Assembly (NCBI GenBank): GCA_900617975.1
Contig: UZAE01012848.1
Span: 1-30,897 of the forward strand
Reading direction: 5' to 3'
From: Rodentolepis nana
Taxonomy: Eukaryota; Platyhelminthes; Cestoda; Cyclophyllidea; Hymenolepididae
DNA length: 30,897 nucleotides
The translations under genes were made by a program, and so were the position numbers. Positions 22,701 through 30,551 of this stretch are shown here, piece after piece (the stretch's first letter is position 1; each line of letters begins with the position of its first letter). A model generated the notes under the pieces. It was not told the DNA's origin and did no database searches. It worked only from the letters and a program-made list of their open reading frames with translations.

Positions 22701-25700
22701 CATGGAGATGACCCCCTTACCAACACTGCCCTCAGCAGGACCTAGTAGTCCTACAGGAAGTTCACATAACGGTGGGGGAACTACTGCTTGTGGGGCTGGT
22801 GGGATTTATTCTAGTATTTACTATGATTCTGTTGTCCCGGTGGAGGAAGATGATTGTGAAGTGCAAGAGGAGGAGGATATTGATAATGATGCTAGTGAAA
22901 TTCGACTGCATTCGTCCTCTCTTCATTCTCGGGTATGTCCAAAGCTAAAATATGTATCTTTATCAACACTGTAACATTAGATTACTGATGCCTGAAATTT
23001 ATAGTGATAATTTTTAACTACTAAATCTCGTTACTAAAATTAAAATTCCCAACTTCAAAACAGAAATAGTATGCTTAAAAATGTCATTCGCCTGCTCTAT
23101 TTCTTTAAATACTGCTAGAATGCCTTCAAGGCTGTTATTGAAGCTATTAATTAAACATATAGTCAATTTCAGAATATCGCAACTGTATGGCCAACTTTAC
23201 ACTTGCACGTGAGACCTATCGACAAATTGACTAGAAAGGGGTATTAGGTGCCACATCAGTTCTTCCAGTATAAACCAACTGAGGTGAGAGACACGTACAT
23301 TTCTTTGCTGTCTTGACAAAGAATTCAGGGTTACTGGGGTAGAGAAATGAATCGTTTTCGAGGACGTTTGTGGGTGGGTAACAGTGGTTGTCTCCAAATC
23401 AGACACCCATTCCATTCTCTTACCGTGTCAATGGCGACCTCTCGGAAACTTCTCTCATCCATTTGTTTTAATGTACGTGAAATAATTCATTACGAATTAA
23501 ATTTGGAGCGTGTAAGAGGCAATTCTTAAAAAACGGAAATGTTTGGTTAGCCCAAAAAGCAATAATGACTTACCAAACAATTTGGAAATTAAATTACAAT
23601 TATCACCTCTTCTGGTTCACGGAATGACTTCGAAACGCGATAGAAGTTGAAAACCACTTGAACGAGTATTTTACTTCAAAATCGGCAAGTTTTCGCTAGT
23701 AAAAGAGGTTTTACAAATTGTATTGCCGACGGGATTGAGTTGAAAATGATGGCGAAAACTATATCATTTACATAATCTAGAAATTGTGTTTCTAAGGTGC
23801 TCGATTTCTTATTGGTACTCCTAGTAGTTAAAATTCTATGATTTGAAAACTTTGACTTATTATCAAGGCTAAGATTTCTATTTGGCTTTTTATTTTTAGA
23901 CTTCACATGACATGCTGTCAAGGTCCTTCTCAAGTCTCCAAGTCGCTTCTTCTTCTGATGATTCAACGGGTTATTCCAACTCCCTTCTAAGAAACCGAGA
24001 GGATCTTAGTTGTGGTCTGAGGCTTCGCAGTTATAAAAGTCTTGATTGGAATTTTTCTGCGAGTTTTTCACAGGAAACTGAACTACCAGCAACTCCACAG
24101 TGTATATCCGATGATAAAGTCACTTCATTTCTGGAGATGAATTCCGGTATGTTCATTTTCCTTATCTATTTAAATCTATGCTACTTATAGCATATTAAGT
24201 AGTCATTTTATTCACTCCAGTTGCTTCTGCCACTCCAGAAGTGTCCGTTGCACGTAGCTATTCATATGCCGCCCAGACAAATAATCAGGAGAAAATTGAG
24301 GAAGGAGATTTGCCGACTCCCCGAGGAATAACGATTCCTCTTGGACGTGTTGGAGCTTCGCCGCATGATCCACCACCCATTGATGAAGTGAAACAAAATA
24401 AAGTGGAAACCTTCAACGCGAGTGATTTTGCTGATGGTATTGAGGAAGCATTGAATGCTATTGTAAGTTTTTTATTTGACGTTTATTTAATTTCAGGAAT
24501 GCCTAGTACTTATTTAATTCCTAATTTCCATTTCTTTGTACCTATTATTCCCTATCTGAACCATCATATAGTCTTATTGGTGCCTGCTTTTAACTTTATG
24601 AAATTATATTTAATTAGATATAACTAAATCTTGTAAGTTTACTGATCAGTTTGTTTTGGCAAACTCTGCTAACATCGTTCAGTCTAATATTTTTTTACTT
24701 TTCGCCTTAAATTACGGACTGCAGAATCTCACTCCCTTTTATCGTTTGTTAATTATTGCTTACCTGCCTTCTCTTATTTACCATTTCTTGTGATTTCGCT
24801 ATCCATAGTTATGTTTCATGCTTCGTATTTCGCCAACTCTGTTTTACCAATATGCTAATTTTGTAAATTAATTTTATTAACTCCAGAATACTTTGCCCTC
24901 AGTCTGTTGGAACATTTCGTATTTTTGGATCTAGTTTGTAGTAAGTAAATTGGTATTAAAATTTTTAACAAAAATTATTATTGTATAGATAAATGACAGA
25001 GAATAACAGTGCTTTTAGCGAATGATAAATAATAAGAGGTTTAAAGACTCTGAGACCAACTTCAAGGCACTCCAAATGGACATTTCACTTTCTAAGATAC
25101 AAATTTCACTTATTGGCTGGTATTATTTAATCAAGAAGGGTTGGTCTTGCCGCTTCATTTCCTTTTTTCCCAATGGTTGAGTAGGCAAATAATTGTGTGA
25201 AGTACTAATACCTAAAAAGTAATTGCACTGTTATTCGTCCGATGAGGGCTAAACACATGATTCATAGGATGGGGAATCGAATGTTTCCTTTTTACTTGAT
25301 TCCTCTTCTTTGATCAGAAGTTGTTCTTCCGGTATTAAGTTATATGATTGGTGCTCTTTTAAATTACTTCCCGTTATTTCTACCAACCATAACTTTGCGT
25401 ATTTCTAAAATCAGATTTTTATAACTCGTTTAGTTCCTCATTTATAAAGAGCTCCAACTATTCAAATGAAGAAGACGTGTTGGTCAGACAGTGCTCCACT
25501 GTTTTGAGAAAATAGATCCATCTATATAGAATCAGATACGTAATTAATGATTGGCTGGATGTTCGACCAATATTGGGAGCTTTGAGTTCTTTACCGATAG
25601 TCTTACATATCCGAGTCTGAGCGTAGAGGTTCAATACTTGGTAGTTCAATGTATGACGGGTGTAATTGAGTATGCACTCTTGGTGTACTGGATCGAATAC

Positions 25701-26332
25701 ACCGAAAATATTTGACTAGCCTCCTAGTGATTCACTCTGTTTTTTTCTTAATAGTAAATCTGTATTAACTTGCAAGTTTTTAGTGGTACTTTAGGTCTCT
25801 TCAATAGCTACTCGGTCTTTTACTAGCGTACTACAAAATTGAGAGATACCAGATGTCTCAAATTAGTGAAAATTTGAGTTTGAAGCAAACGCAGGTCTTT
25901 TTTCTACCTTCATTGCTTCCAGTAAAATATAATGTTTTGTGTTTGCTGAATCTCAAAGGACATGGTTCTTTGTTTAAAGCCATTTCCTTTATTTGTAAAT
26001 GGCGCAACTCTTTTTTTGCTCATATTTGTACGTCTTCATTATTCATTGTCTCTTTTCCAGCTCTTTTCTTTTTAATCTTTGCTTATTTGCGCTTTCTAAA
26101 TTACAATGCTTAAATACCGTGTACAATCGGCTTTTATCCAATACTTGTCCATTTTTAATAATTAATTACCTCTTGATTTCAGGATGCAGTAACCAACGCT
26201 TCATACTACATTTCCTCTCCACCCTCTTCTCAACCGTCTTCACCATTTCCAAATTTGGTTCAACGCAACCAACAAACCTCACGGCAACGCGGACCTTCTA
26301 AAAGACGTAGAAACAATCGTAGGAGGAATTGA
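4438..26332 (+). CDS. Actin filament-associated protein (AFAP1-like), two PH domains; 9 spliced exons, 5' partial
   Basis: The join is 4438-4775, 9091-9232, 12830-13217, 15110-15466, 16109-16658, 22208-22932, 23900-24146, 24221-24462 and 26183-26332. Every junction is AG/GT with matching phase and no internal stop, giving 1045 codons (residue 1 = CAC at 4439). Domains: Ser-rich N-terminal part (1-178) with YEEP at Tyr64; PH1 about 179-294; Ser/Arg linker 295-588; PH2 about 589-702; YDEV at Tyr728; acidic patch about 800-825; low-complexity C-terminus with a basic tail (1036-1045). AFAP proteins are Src- and PKC-linked adaptors that bind and cross-link actin filaments. The family call rests on two PH domains in that order, a PH1 of the KWTRLGYCVL type, a PH2 with HP in strand 5 and MGRWI in the last helix, and a tyrosine motif just after PH2. 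The expected C-terminal coiled coil is not seen. The N-terminus lies outside the window. Ortholog assignment (AFAP1, AFAP1L1 or AFAP1L2) is not possible by eye. Confidence 0.82.
5887..5977 (+). other. Candidate alternative (first) exon in intron A-B
   Basis: A 91-base block follows TTTGTGTCTAG (acceptor ending 5886) and ends at TATG|GTAAAA (donor at 5978). Read from its first base it encodes 30 residues without a stop, starting AIANSTKNVQEGDHM and ending TEPLISY, plus one base. The outgoing phase (1) fits exon B exactly, but the incoming phase (0) does not fit exon A. It could therefore be an alternative 5' exon starting at the internal ATG (5929-5931), or an exon reached from another upstream exon. 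Confidence 0.25.
6593..6640. other. Cluster of overlapping hairpins in a GC-richer intronic patch
   Basis: GCGACC-GT-GGTCGC (6593-6606), CTTTGC-GAGT-GCAAAG (6610-6625) and GTGCAA with TTGCAC (6618-6636) are perfect inverted repeats. The last two compete for the same bases. The function is unknown. Confidence 0.5.
9091..9232 (+). CDS. AFAP-like exon B: Ser/Pro/Thr linker before PH1
   Basis: The acceptor is AATCTTAG ending at 9090 and the donor is TT|GTGAGT at 9233. Two bases complete the Glu codon split with exon A (residue 113), 46 codons follow, and TT carries over. The peptide is unstructured and contains a Pro-spaced stretch (about residues 136-152, with APTYP and TPVP) that could serve as an SH3 ligand. 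AFAP1 has its SH3-binding prolines in the same place, N-terminal to PH1. The proline match is loose, so the SH3 role is an inference. Confidence 0.78.
9233..12829 (+). other. Intron B-C (3597 bp)
   Basis: A phase 2 intron, bounded by GTGAGT and ATTAG. It contains exon-like blocks at 9747-9806 (in phase) and 10740-10799 (would introduce a stop). The remainder is AT-rich without supported features. Confidence 0.75.
9747..9806 (+). other. Candidate cassette exon in intron B-C (20 codons, basic)
   Basis: A strong acceptor (CATTTTTGCAG, ending 9746) is followed by 60 bases that stay open in the host phase 2 and end at TTTT|GTATGG (9807). The encoded insert is basic (LRVKEKRSRNRN) and would sit just before PH1. 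The donor is mediocre. If the donor is not used, the frame reaches a stop a few codons later and the block would be an alternative 3' end. Confidence 0.22.
12830..13217 (+). CDS. AFAP-like exon C: first PH domain (PH1)
   Basis: The acceptor is CAATTAG ending at 12829 and the donor is GAT|GTGAGT at 13218. One base completes Leu160 and 129 codons follow (161-289), ending in phase 0. A basic lead-in (KK at 163-164, RR at 170-171) precedes a PH fold from about residue 179: strand 1 SGALYHRYKP, strand 2 KWTRLGYCVL, strand 3 with HLLGFRSS, strand 5 with HVFKVTH, strand 7 RALVFATD, and an amphipathic helix with the invariant PH Trp at 287. The basic pattern of strands 1-2 (R186, K188, K191, R194) leaves phosphoinositide binding possible. 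Loops after strands 3 and 5 are longer than usual. This is the most recognisable exon of the gene and the best anchor for the AFAP assignment. Confidence 0.88.
13218..15109 (+). other. Intron C-D (1892 bp)
   Basis: A phase 0 intron inside the PH1 C-terminal helix. Apart from an acceptor-led hydrophobic reading frame at 13945-14178, nothing stands out. Confidence 0.8.
15110..15466 (+). CDS. AFAP-like exon D: end of PH1 helix and start of Ser/Arg linker
   Basis: The acceptor is TTATTTAG ending at 15109 and the donor is CAG|GTAAGT at 15467. It is 119 codons (290-408), phase 0 on both sides. The first residues, QINQYAQG, continue the PH1 C-terminal helix from exon C, which supports direct splicing. 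After that the peptide is basic and Ser/Thr-rich. It holds basophilic kinase-type motifs, RRRPS (Ser327) and PRRKS further on, which suit PKA/PKC-class control of the inter-PH linker. No fold is visible. Confidence 0.85.
15467..16108 (+). other. Intron D-E (642 bp)
   Basis: A phase 0 intron with a canonical GTAAGT donor and AACAG acceptor. I see no internal feature. Confidence 0.85.
16109..16658 (+). CDS. AFAP-like exon E: inter-PH linker and first strand of PH2
   Basis: The acceptor is TTAACAG ending at 16108 and the donor is GCTG|GTAAGC at 16659. It gives 183 codons (409-591) plus one base. The peptide is Ser-rich with an amphipathic basic segment (about 466-495, including SVRRK and PKRRS) that could be a helix. 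The end reads DPPPIDD then SVLAG, where the last Gly is completed by exon F. SVLAG runs directly into PH2 strand 1, so the PH2 domain is interrupted by the largest intron of the gene. The frame stays open over all 550 bases at about 48 percent GC. Confidence 0.85.
16659..22207 (+). other. Intron E-F (5549 bp), interrupts PH2
   Basis: A phase 1 intron, the largest of the gene. Two GC-enriched, protein-like islands lie inside (around 20115-20284 and 21192-21391). Neither fits the host phase. The rest is AT-rich and featureless to the eye. Confidence 0.75.
22208..22932 (+). CDS. AFAP-like exon F: second PH domain (PH2), YDEV motif and acidic patch
   Basis: The acceptor is TTTCATTAG ending at 22207 and the donor is CGG|GTATGT at 22933. 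Two bases complete Gly592 and 241 codons follow (593-833). PH2 runs to about residue 702: strands with GDIFISIPG and WTRRYCALR, an insert-rich middle, a DKRHP segment, and a last helix with MGRWIRGIIEALG (Met689, Trp692). AFAP-family PH2 domains end in a closely similar MGRWI helix. PEPIYDEV (Tyr728) follows PH2 at the spot where AFAP1 has its post-PH2 tyrosines and has the shape of an Nck-like SH2 ligand. A Ser/Thr/Gly stretch and an acidic run (EEDD, then QEEED) close the exon. At 725 bp it is the longest exon. Confidence 0.87.
22933..23899 (+). other. Intron F-G (967 bp)
   Basis: A phase 0 intron. It contains the 23329-23472 candidate cassette exon and an overlapping minus-strand reading frame. 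Otherwise it is AT-rich. Confidence 0.75.
23329..23472 (+). CDS. Candidate in-frame cassette exon of the AFAP-like gene (48 codons)
   Basis: Between exons F and G, both phase 0 at that junction, a 144-base block opens with acceptor GAATTCAG (ending 23328) and closes with donor AAT|GTACGT (23473). It is open in phase 0 from end to end, starting GYWGREMNRFRGR and ending LLSSICFN, and is about 47 percent GC against an AT-rich surround. Inclusion would add 48 residues without changing frame. The same segment is also open on the minus strand (23197-23415) and could be part of a dispersed repeat, so the exon call is tentative. Confidence 0.35.
23900..24146 (+). CDS. AFAP-like exon G: Ser-rich C-terminal segment
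   Basis: The acceptor is TATTTTTAG ending at 23899 and the donor is TCCG|GTATGT at 24147. It gives 82 codons (834-915) plus one base. The phase is 0 in, matching the end of exon F. The peptide is Ser-rich with a basic patch (LRLRSYKS) and no predicted domain. Vertebrate AFAP1 has its coiled-coil and actin-binding block in this part of the protein; no heptad pattern is visible here. It is followed by the smallest intron of the gene (74 bp). Confidence 0.8.
24221..24462 (+). CDS. AFAP-like exon H: low-complexity C-terminal segment with DPPPID motif
   Basis: The acceptor is TCACTCCAG ending at 24220 and the donor is ATT|GTAAGT at 24463. Two bases complete Val916 and 80 codons follow (917-996), ending in phase 0. 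The peptide contains DPPPIDEV (965-972), which echoes DPPPIDDSV near the end of exon E, and a short acidic helix-like end (DFADGIEEALNAI). No known domain is recognised. Confidence 0.8.
24463..26182 (+). other. Intron H-I (1720 bp)
   Basis: A phase 0 intron with a GTAAGT donor and GATTTCAG acceptor. No internal feature is supported. Confidence 0.8.
26183..26332 (+). CDS. AFAP-like exon I: terminal coding exon with basic tail and stop
   Basis: The acceptor is TTGATTTCAG ending at 26182. It has 49 codons and a TGA at 26330-26332. It starts with DAVTNASYYIS, has a Ser/Pro/Gln middle, and ends with SKRRRNNRRRN. The phase is 0, matching exon H, and this frame alone gives a compositionally consistent end. 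The Arg/Lys/Asn tail could act as an electrostatic membrane, actin or nuclear-import contact; this is inferred from charge alone. Confidence 0.78.
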   Translation, partial: DAVTNASYYISSPPSSQPSSPFPNLVQRNQQTSRQRGPSKRRRNNRRRN

Positions 26333-26381
26333 TTGTTCTTCTTATTCCCTCATCCATCCAATTGTAAATTCCTATCCCCCA

Positions 26382-26398
26382 CCCCCCCCCCCCCCCCC
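26382..26398 (+). repeat. Poly-C run (17 C) in the 3' UTR
   Basis: Seventeen consecutive C follow CCCCCA, in a stretch that is nearly all pyrimidine from about 26341 to 26420. Homopolymer length is likely unreliable in the assembly. Confidence 0.9.
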
Positions 26399-27648
26399 AA
26401 ATTTCCCCCCTCTTCCTTTCCATATGCATCGTTCATATTTATTCATCTTCATCAATATTACATTTTCGTCTACTACGTAACATTTCCCATTGTGATTGTG
26501 TTTGAAGCGATACTAATCTTGCGGGTTTTTCTTCACCAAAAAGGCAGTAAATACACTTACTATCGCCTTTTCTTCTTTTTATGTGATTGAGTAGTAATGT
26601 TTACTTATCTTTGCTGCAAGTTTTAAATGCTGGGGAACTATTTTGGGTTCTAAATGGGATGATCCAAGGTGCTTGCTTTAGGGTCTGGGCAATTCTTGTG
26701 TTATAAATGAAAATATGGGCTTGGGGGTGTCATCCTTTCGGACTTATGCAGGCTAGTTGAAGTGCCATCTGAATAATAATGCTTGATGATAGTTACGGAA
26801 AGTCGATCTCGTAGTTATCGAGCTGGAGAGGTCAATAATAGTATGGAAGAGATATCTAAGCCTACTCTAATTCTTCTACTGAACATAGTGGGTGTGCACC
26901 GTACTTGACTTCGTCATTGATTTCTATGCCTCCCTTTTGGAGGCTTACCGATGTAATAGTAATCAGTAATTGTAGGTTTAGCCATTTTCATGCAATTAAG
27001 GGTGGCCTTTTATGGTATAGTGATCGTAATGGACATCATACGCGGATAATTTCAGTCCTCTGATAATTCATTAATGTAATACAAGTAGATAACATTATTC
27101 AACGAATAGGTAATTTTAACAAACCAAACCAGCTCAATTTATGTTCAAGAGGGTCATGGATTTTGAAAAATACGGTAAACCATGGCCTTTGCTAATAACT
27201 TAAAATATGAACAAAAATAACAAGGCAAGTTAAAGTACCTTATGAATTGCAGGATCTAGTTGATCAAGGCCAAAGGTGATGTTTGATCATAACAGAAGCA
27301 CGTGCTTAAATGTACATGCATCTCAAGGTCAAAGGTTCAAAGTAAGGGAGTCCAGGGATGCTTAAGAAATTGAACGCAAATCTAAAAGGTTAGTTTTCAT
27401 AGCTGCTACTTACACGCGGTTATCATCCGCAATTTATGTCCGCACTATCAAACCGCCTAATACTTCCAAATGAGGATAACTTTAACGTTGAAGTGAGGAG
27501 AATTGTGGGCCCCGTCATCGTCTAACGCCTAATCGCATGTCCACGCAACCAGTAGCCAATCAGAAGCCTTCGTCTGTTTTAGCGGACCCGTCATGTTGAT
27601 TATGACTAACCTTACGACGTGTACACTTTTATCACAATATTCTTCCTA

Positions 27649-27654
27649 AATAAA
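27649..27654 (+). promoter_or_regulatory. Possible poly(A) signal AATAAA
   Basis: This is the first exact AATAAA after the stop codon in the + direction. The distance (about 1.3 kb) and lack of transcript data keep this tentative. Confidence 0.25.
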
Positions 27655-28364
27655 TTTGTTCCGTGCCATACGTCTTTTTCCTCTATAGTTGGGCTGTAGC
27701 TTAGCCAGGTCTGGGAGTCTAGCTAGATGTAGGAGAATCTGCCATAGACATTTCTGAATCAGTCAAGGCATTACTAGTGTTGTAAGCCGCTACAATGGCA
27801 TTAGATAAACATGAATACTGCCAGAGTTTTCAATTACCAAAGTAAAATAGTTAATTACAGAAATGCTTACTTCGTGCATGGAAAATAAGGCACAAAAAGC
27901 TGACAATATTTAGGAAGTGCTAGATTTATTTACTTAAAGTGCGATAAATTGACAAATGGGAAAAACCTGAGGGAAATTTAATGCCTAAAGAAGCATGGTC
28001 TGCCGAGGGTTTTTGCGCTTCCAAAATGAGTGTCATCACGAAAAAAAATGAAATGATAAATAGGGACTATCAACACCCATATTAATTATGGGGATCAGAG
28101 ATAAAAATAATTATTTCCCCAAGTCCTTTAAGCAAAATGCATCTTTTCGTCAGATTTACAAAGTACCCATATCATTATTTGGAAAAACAGAAGTCCACAA
28201 GGACGTCACCAGATGCCAATGCTGGGCTTTCCCAACTCAAACTAAAATTATTGTTTTAGCCCTGCTTGATAACTTGTGGGCCTTGGGGCATTGGCCACCA
28301 TAGCGCTATGGATAATGATTGAAAGCCTGCAGATTGGAGACGTCATTTTGACATCATGGTTGAA

Positions 28365-28984
28365 GTAAGCTCACTATTTTACGGACACATGGGTGCATTT
28401 AAATAGAGTCAGTTCTTTTCTAGCCATCCTATTTAGTTCTACCTTTCAGCTGTGACCAAATGTCAATAGCAGCGTCTCCGTAGTCGAGACGTCCGGTGTC
28501 TCTTAATTAGAGTATATGGCTTTATGACTAATTAGTATACTTTGATCATCTGTTTATATCAAATGGCAGAATTTATGGTAGTTATCATAAAGCCTTTAGT
28601 TGACTTCGGTCTTCACAGAGAGGAGGAACATCTAAGTCAGAAAAAGTCGAGAGGGGAGGGGATAGAAGAGTGGCTCACAGATGTAAAAGAGGCAGACACA
28701 AGGGTGGTGGAAAAGGTAAGGTGAGGTGAGTACTGTGAAGTGGTGGAATATGACATACTGTGGGATCACAGAGAGGAGGAGGAACATCAAAGTGAAAAAA
28801 GCCGAAAGAGGGGGGTGGGGAACGGAGGAATGTTTCAAAGATGTAAAAGAGACAGACAGACACAAAGACAGAAAAAAAGTAATATGTGTATTGTGGAAGT
28901 GGCGGTATATGTCATAGTGTTGTGTCATGGTAGTTTGAAGTGAGAAGGCAACTGCCGATTATTAATAGATCCTTTTGCCGTATG
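28365..28984 (+). repeat. 620-bp exact direct duplication, first copy
   Basis: This segment reappears at 29029-29648 with a constant 664-bp offset and no difference that I can see. The two copies are separated by 44 bases bounded by single Ns (28985 and 29028). Confidence 0.9.
28515..28984 (+). repeat. Dispersed repeat, copy 2a (cut by an N-flanked join)
   Basis: It has the same head and body as copy 1, but the purine-rich unit is duplicated in tandem: CACAGAG recurs at 28614 and 28767, a period of 153 bp. It stops abruptly at GCCGTATG just before an N at 28985, so its conserved right end is missing. Confidence 0.8.
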
Positions 28985-29028
28985 NACAGTGGCACTCTCC
29001 GACTTACCCGACTGGCCAAGAATCGAAN
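28985..29028. other. N-bounded 44-base join segment
   Basis: Single ambiguous bases flank 42 called bases that match nothing else in the window. The position, exactly between two identical ends, marks an assembly join. Confidence 0.85.
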
Positions 29029-29648
29029 GTAAGCTCACTATTTTACGGACACATGGGTGCATTTAAATAGAGTCAGTTCTTTTCTAGCCATCCTATTTAG
29101 TTCTACCTTTCAGCTGTGACCAAATGTCAATAGCAGCGTCTCCGTAGTCGAGACGTCCGGTGTCTCTTAATTAGAGTATATGGCTTTATGACTAATTAGT
29201 ATACTTTGATCATCTGTTTATATCAAATGGCAGAATTTATGGTAGTTATCATAAAGCCTTTAGTTGACTTCGGTCTTCACAGAGAGGAGGAACATCTAAG
29301 TCAGAAAAAGTCGAGAGGGGAGGGGATAGAAGAGTGGCTCACAGATGTAAAAGAGGCAGACACAAGGGTGGTGGAAAAGGTAAGGTGAGGTGAGTACTGT
29401 GAAGTGGTGGAATATGACATACTGTGGGATCACAGAGAGGAGGAGGAACATCAAAGTGAAAAAAGCCGAAAGAGGGGGGTGGGGAACGGAGGAATGTTTC
29501 AAAGATGTAAAAGAGACAGACAGACACAAAGACAGAAAAAAAGTAATATGTGTATTGTGGAAGTGGCGGTATATGTCATAGTGTTGTGTCATGGTAGTTT
29601 GAAGTGAGAAGGCAACTGCCGATTATTAATAGATCCTTTTGCCGTATG
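29029..29648 (+). repeat. 620-bp exact direct duplication, second copy
   Basis: It begins immediately after the N at 29028 and runs on past the breakpoint of the first copy into unique sequence. This favours a redundant contig overlap over a real tandem duplication. Confidence 0.9.
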
Positions 29649-29700
29649 AATATACGTTGTCCAGGTGCACCACGTGGAGGTAAGTCTATCGCTCACTCCC
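29179..29700 (+). repeat. Dispersed repeat, copy 2b (complete right end)
   Basis: It matches copy 2a at an offset of 664 bp and then continues into the conserved end with CACGTGGAG and GTAAGTCTATCGC. It is probably the same genomic copy as 2a, represented twice by the assembly. Confidence 0.8.
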
Positions 29701-30405
29701 TTGCACCACTCCGGCTCTCATAGATTTAGAAAAAAACCCTTGCGTGTTGTCAACCTGAATCATAGTTAAGATGAAAATTATGCCATGGCATATTTAAAAC
29801 TTTGTAATTAGTACATTTTTGAGACAACAAGTTGGCATCTAAGTTTAATGTCAATTTACTGTTGTTTATCATCATGTGTTTGTGCAATATGTATCGTGTT
29901 TATCTGACCCTAAATAAGATCAAACCTCACATTTTGAAATTTCCCTTCGTAGAAACATAAGCAGAAAAGCTTGGATTCTGTTGCTCCATCTGATCTGTAA
30001 CTTCTTAATCATTATGTAAAATAAGAAATGGAGGGGAATTAATCGATAGCAGTTACACGCAGTCGAAAAAAAGAATCTTTCCACTTTCCGGTTAGCATTT
30101 ACATTAAAAATCTCTATAGGAAAATCACCCGGAGAACAGACAACTCTTCTAAATTATGTATCTTTGCTATTCTATTATTTTAATAAAAGGACTGGACTTT
30201 TGGCGGCATTGAGTGGTTGCTTGAGTAGCCATCTCAGTTTCTATGGTTAGCAGTTTAATAGTTAAGGCTTCTGAATGGTGTGCTACGATGCTTCCTCATA
30301 TGTAATTAGCCCTTACGTATGGCCTTATAATTCAATTTGGAAAATCATGCAGTGAAGACTATGCCATGATTCATTTTTTTCTTAAAATGATAATTCATGT
30401 GAGTA
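29701..30405. other. Non-coding spacer between inverted repeat copies
   Basis: AT-rich sequence between copies 2b and 3. I see no gene or further repeat. Confidence 0.7.
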
Positions 30406-30551
30406 TGGGTGTGTGATAGACTTACCTCCACGTGGTGCACCCTGGGCAACGTATACTCATACGGCAAAAAGGCTATAGACCAGCAGTTGACTTCTGACTT
30501 CAAACTACCATGACCAACTGTATGTCATATTCAACCACTTCCACTTCATGT
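30406..30551 (-). repeat. Dispersed repeat, copy 3 (inverted, truncated)
   Basis: The reverse complement carries the same right end (GTATACGTTGCCCAGGG, then CACCACGTGGAG, then GTAAGTCTATC) and the GTAGTTTGAAGTCAGAAGTC segment of copy 1. It lacks the left part of the body. It lies tail-to-tail with copy 2b. Confidence 0.8.

Larger units (their letters stand above)
26333..28364 (+). other. 3' UTR and gene-poor flank
   Basis: After the TGA comes a pyrimidine-rich stretch with a C17 run. The first canonical AATAAA downstream is at 27649-27654, about 1.3 kb away. A weak AGTAAA variant lies near 26546, so the poly(A) site is uncertain. No other coding frame is convincing here. Confidence 0.5.

Noticed and set aside
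26333..26590. An 85-residue frame overlapping the 3' UTR
   Set aside because: It runs through the poly-C tract in a different frame from the gene and is pyrimidine-skew low complexity.
27689..27760. Apparent tRNA start (TAGCTTAGCCAGG, A-box-like)
   Set aside because: There is no B box at a suitable distance and no cloverleaf can be formed.
28542..29607. Identical pairs of 60-98 aa reading frames on both strands
   Set aside because: They are translations of the purine-rich repeat body, duplicated by the assembly join. Their low-complexity composition (Lys/Glu on one strand, Phe/Leu/Pro on the other) reflects base skew, not a protein.
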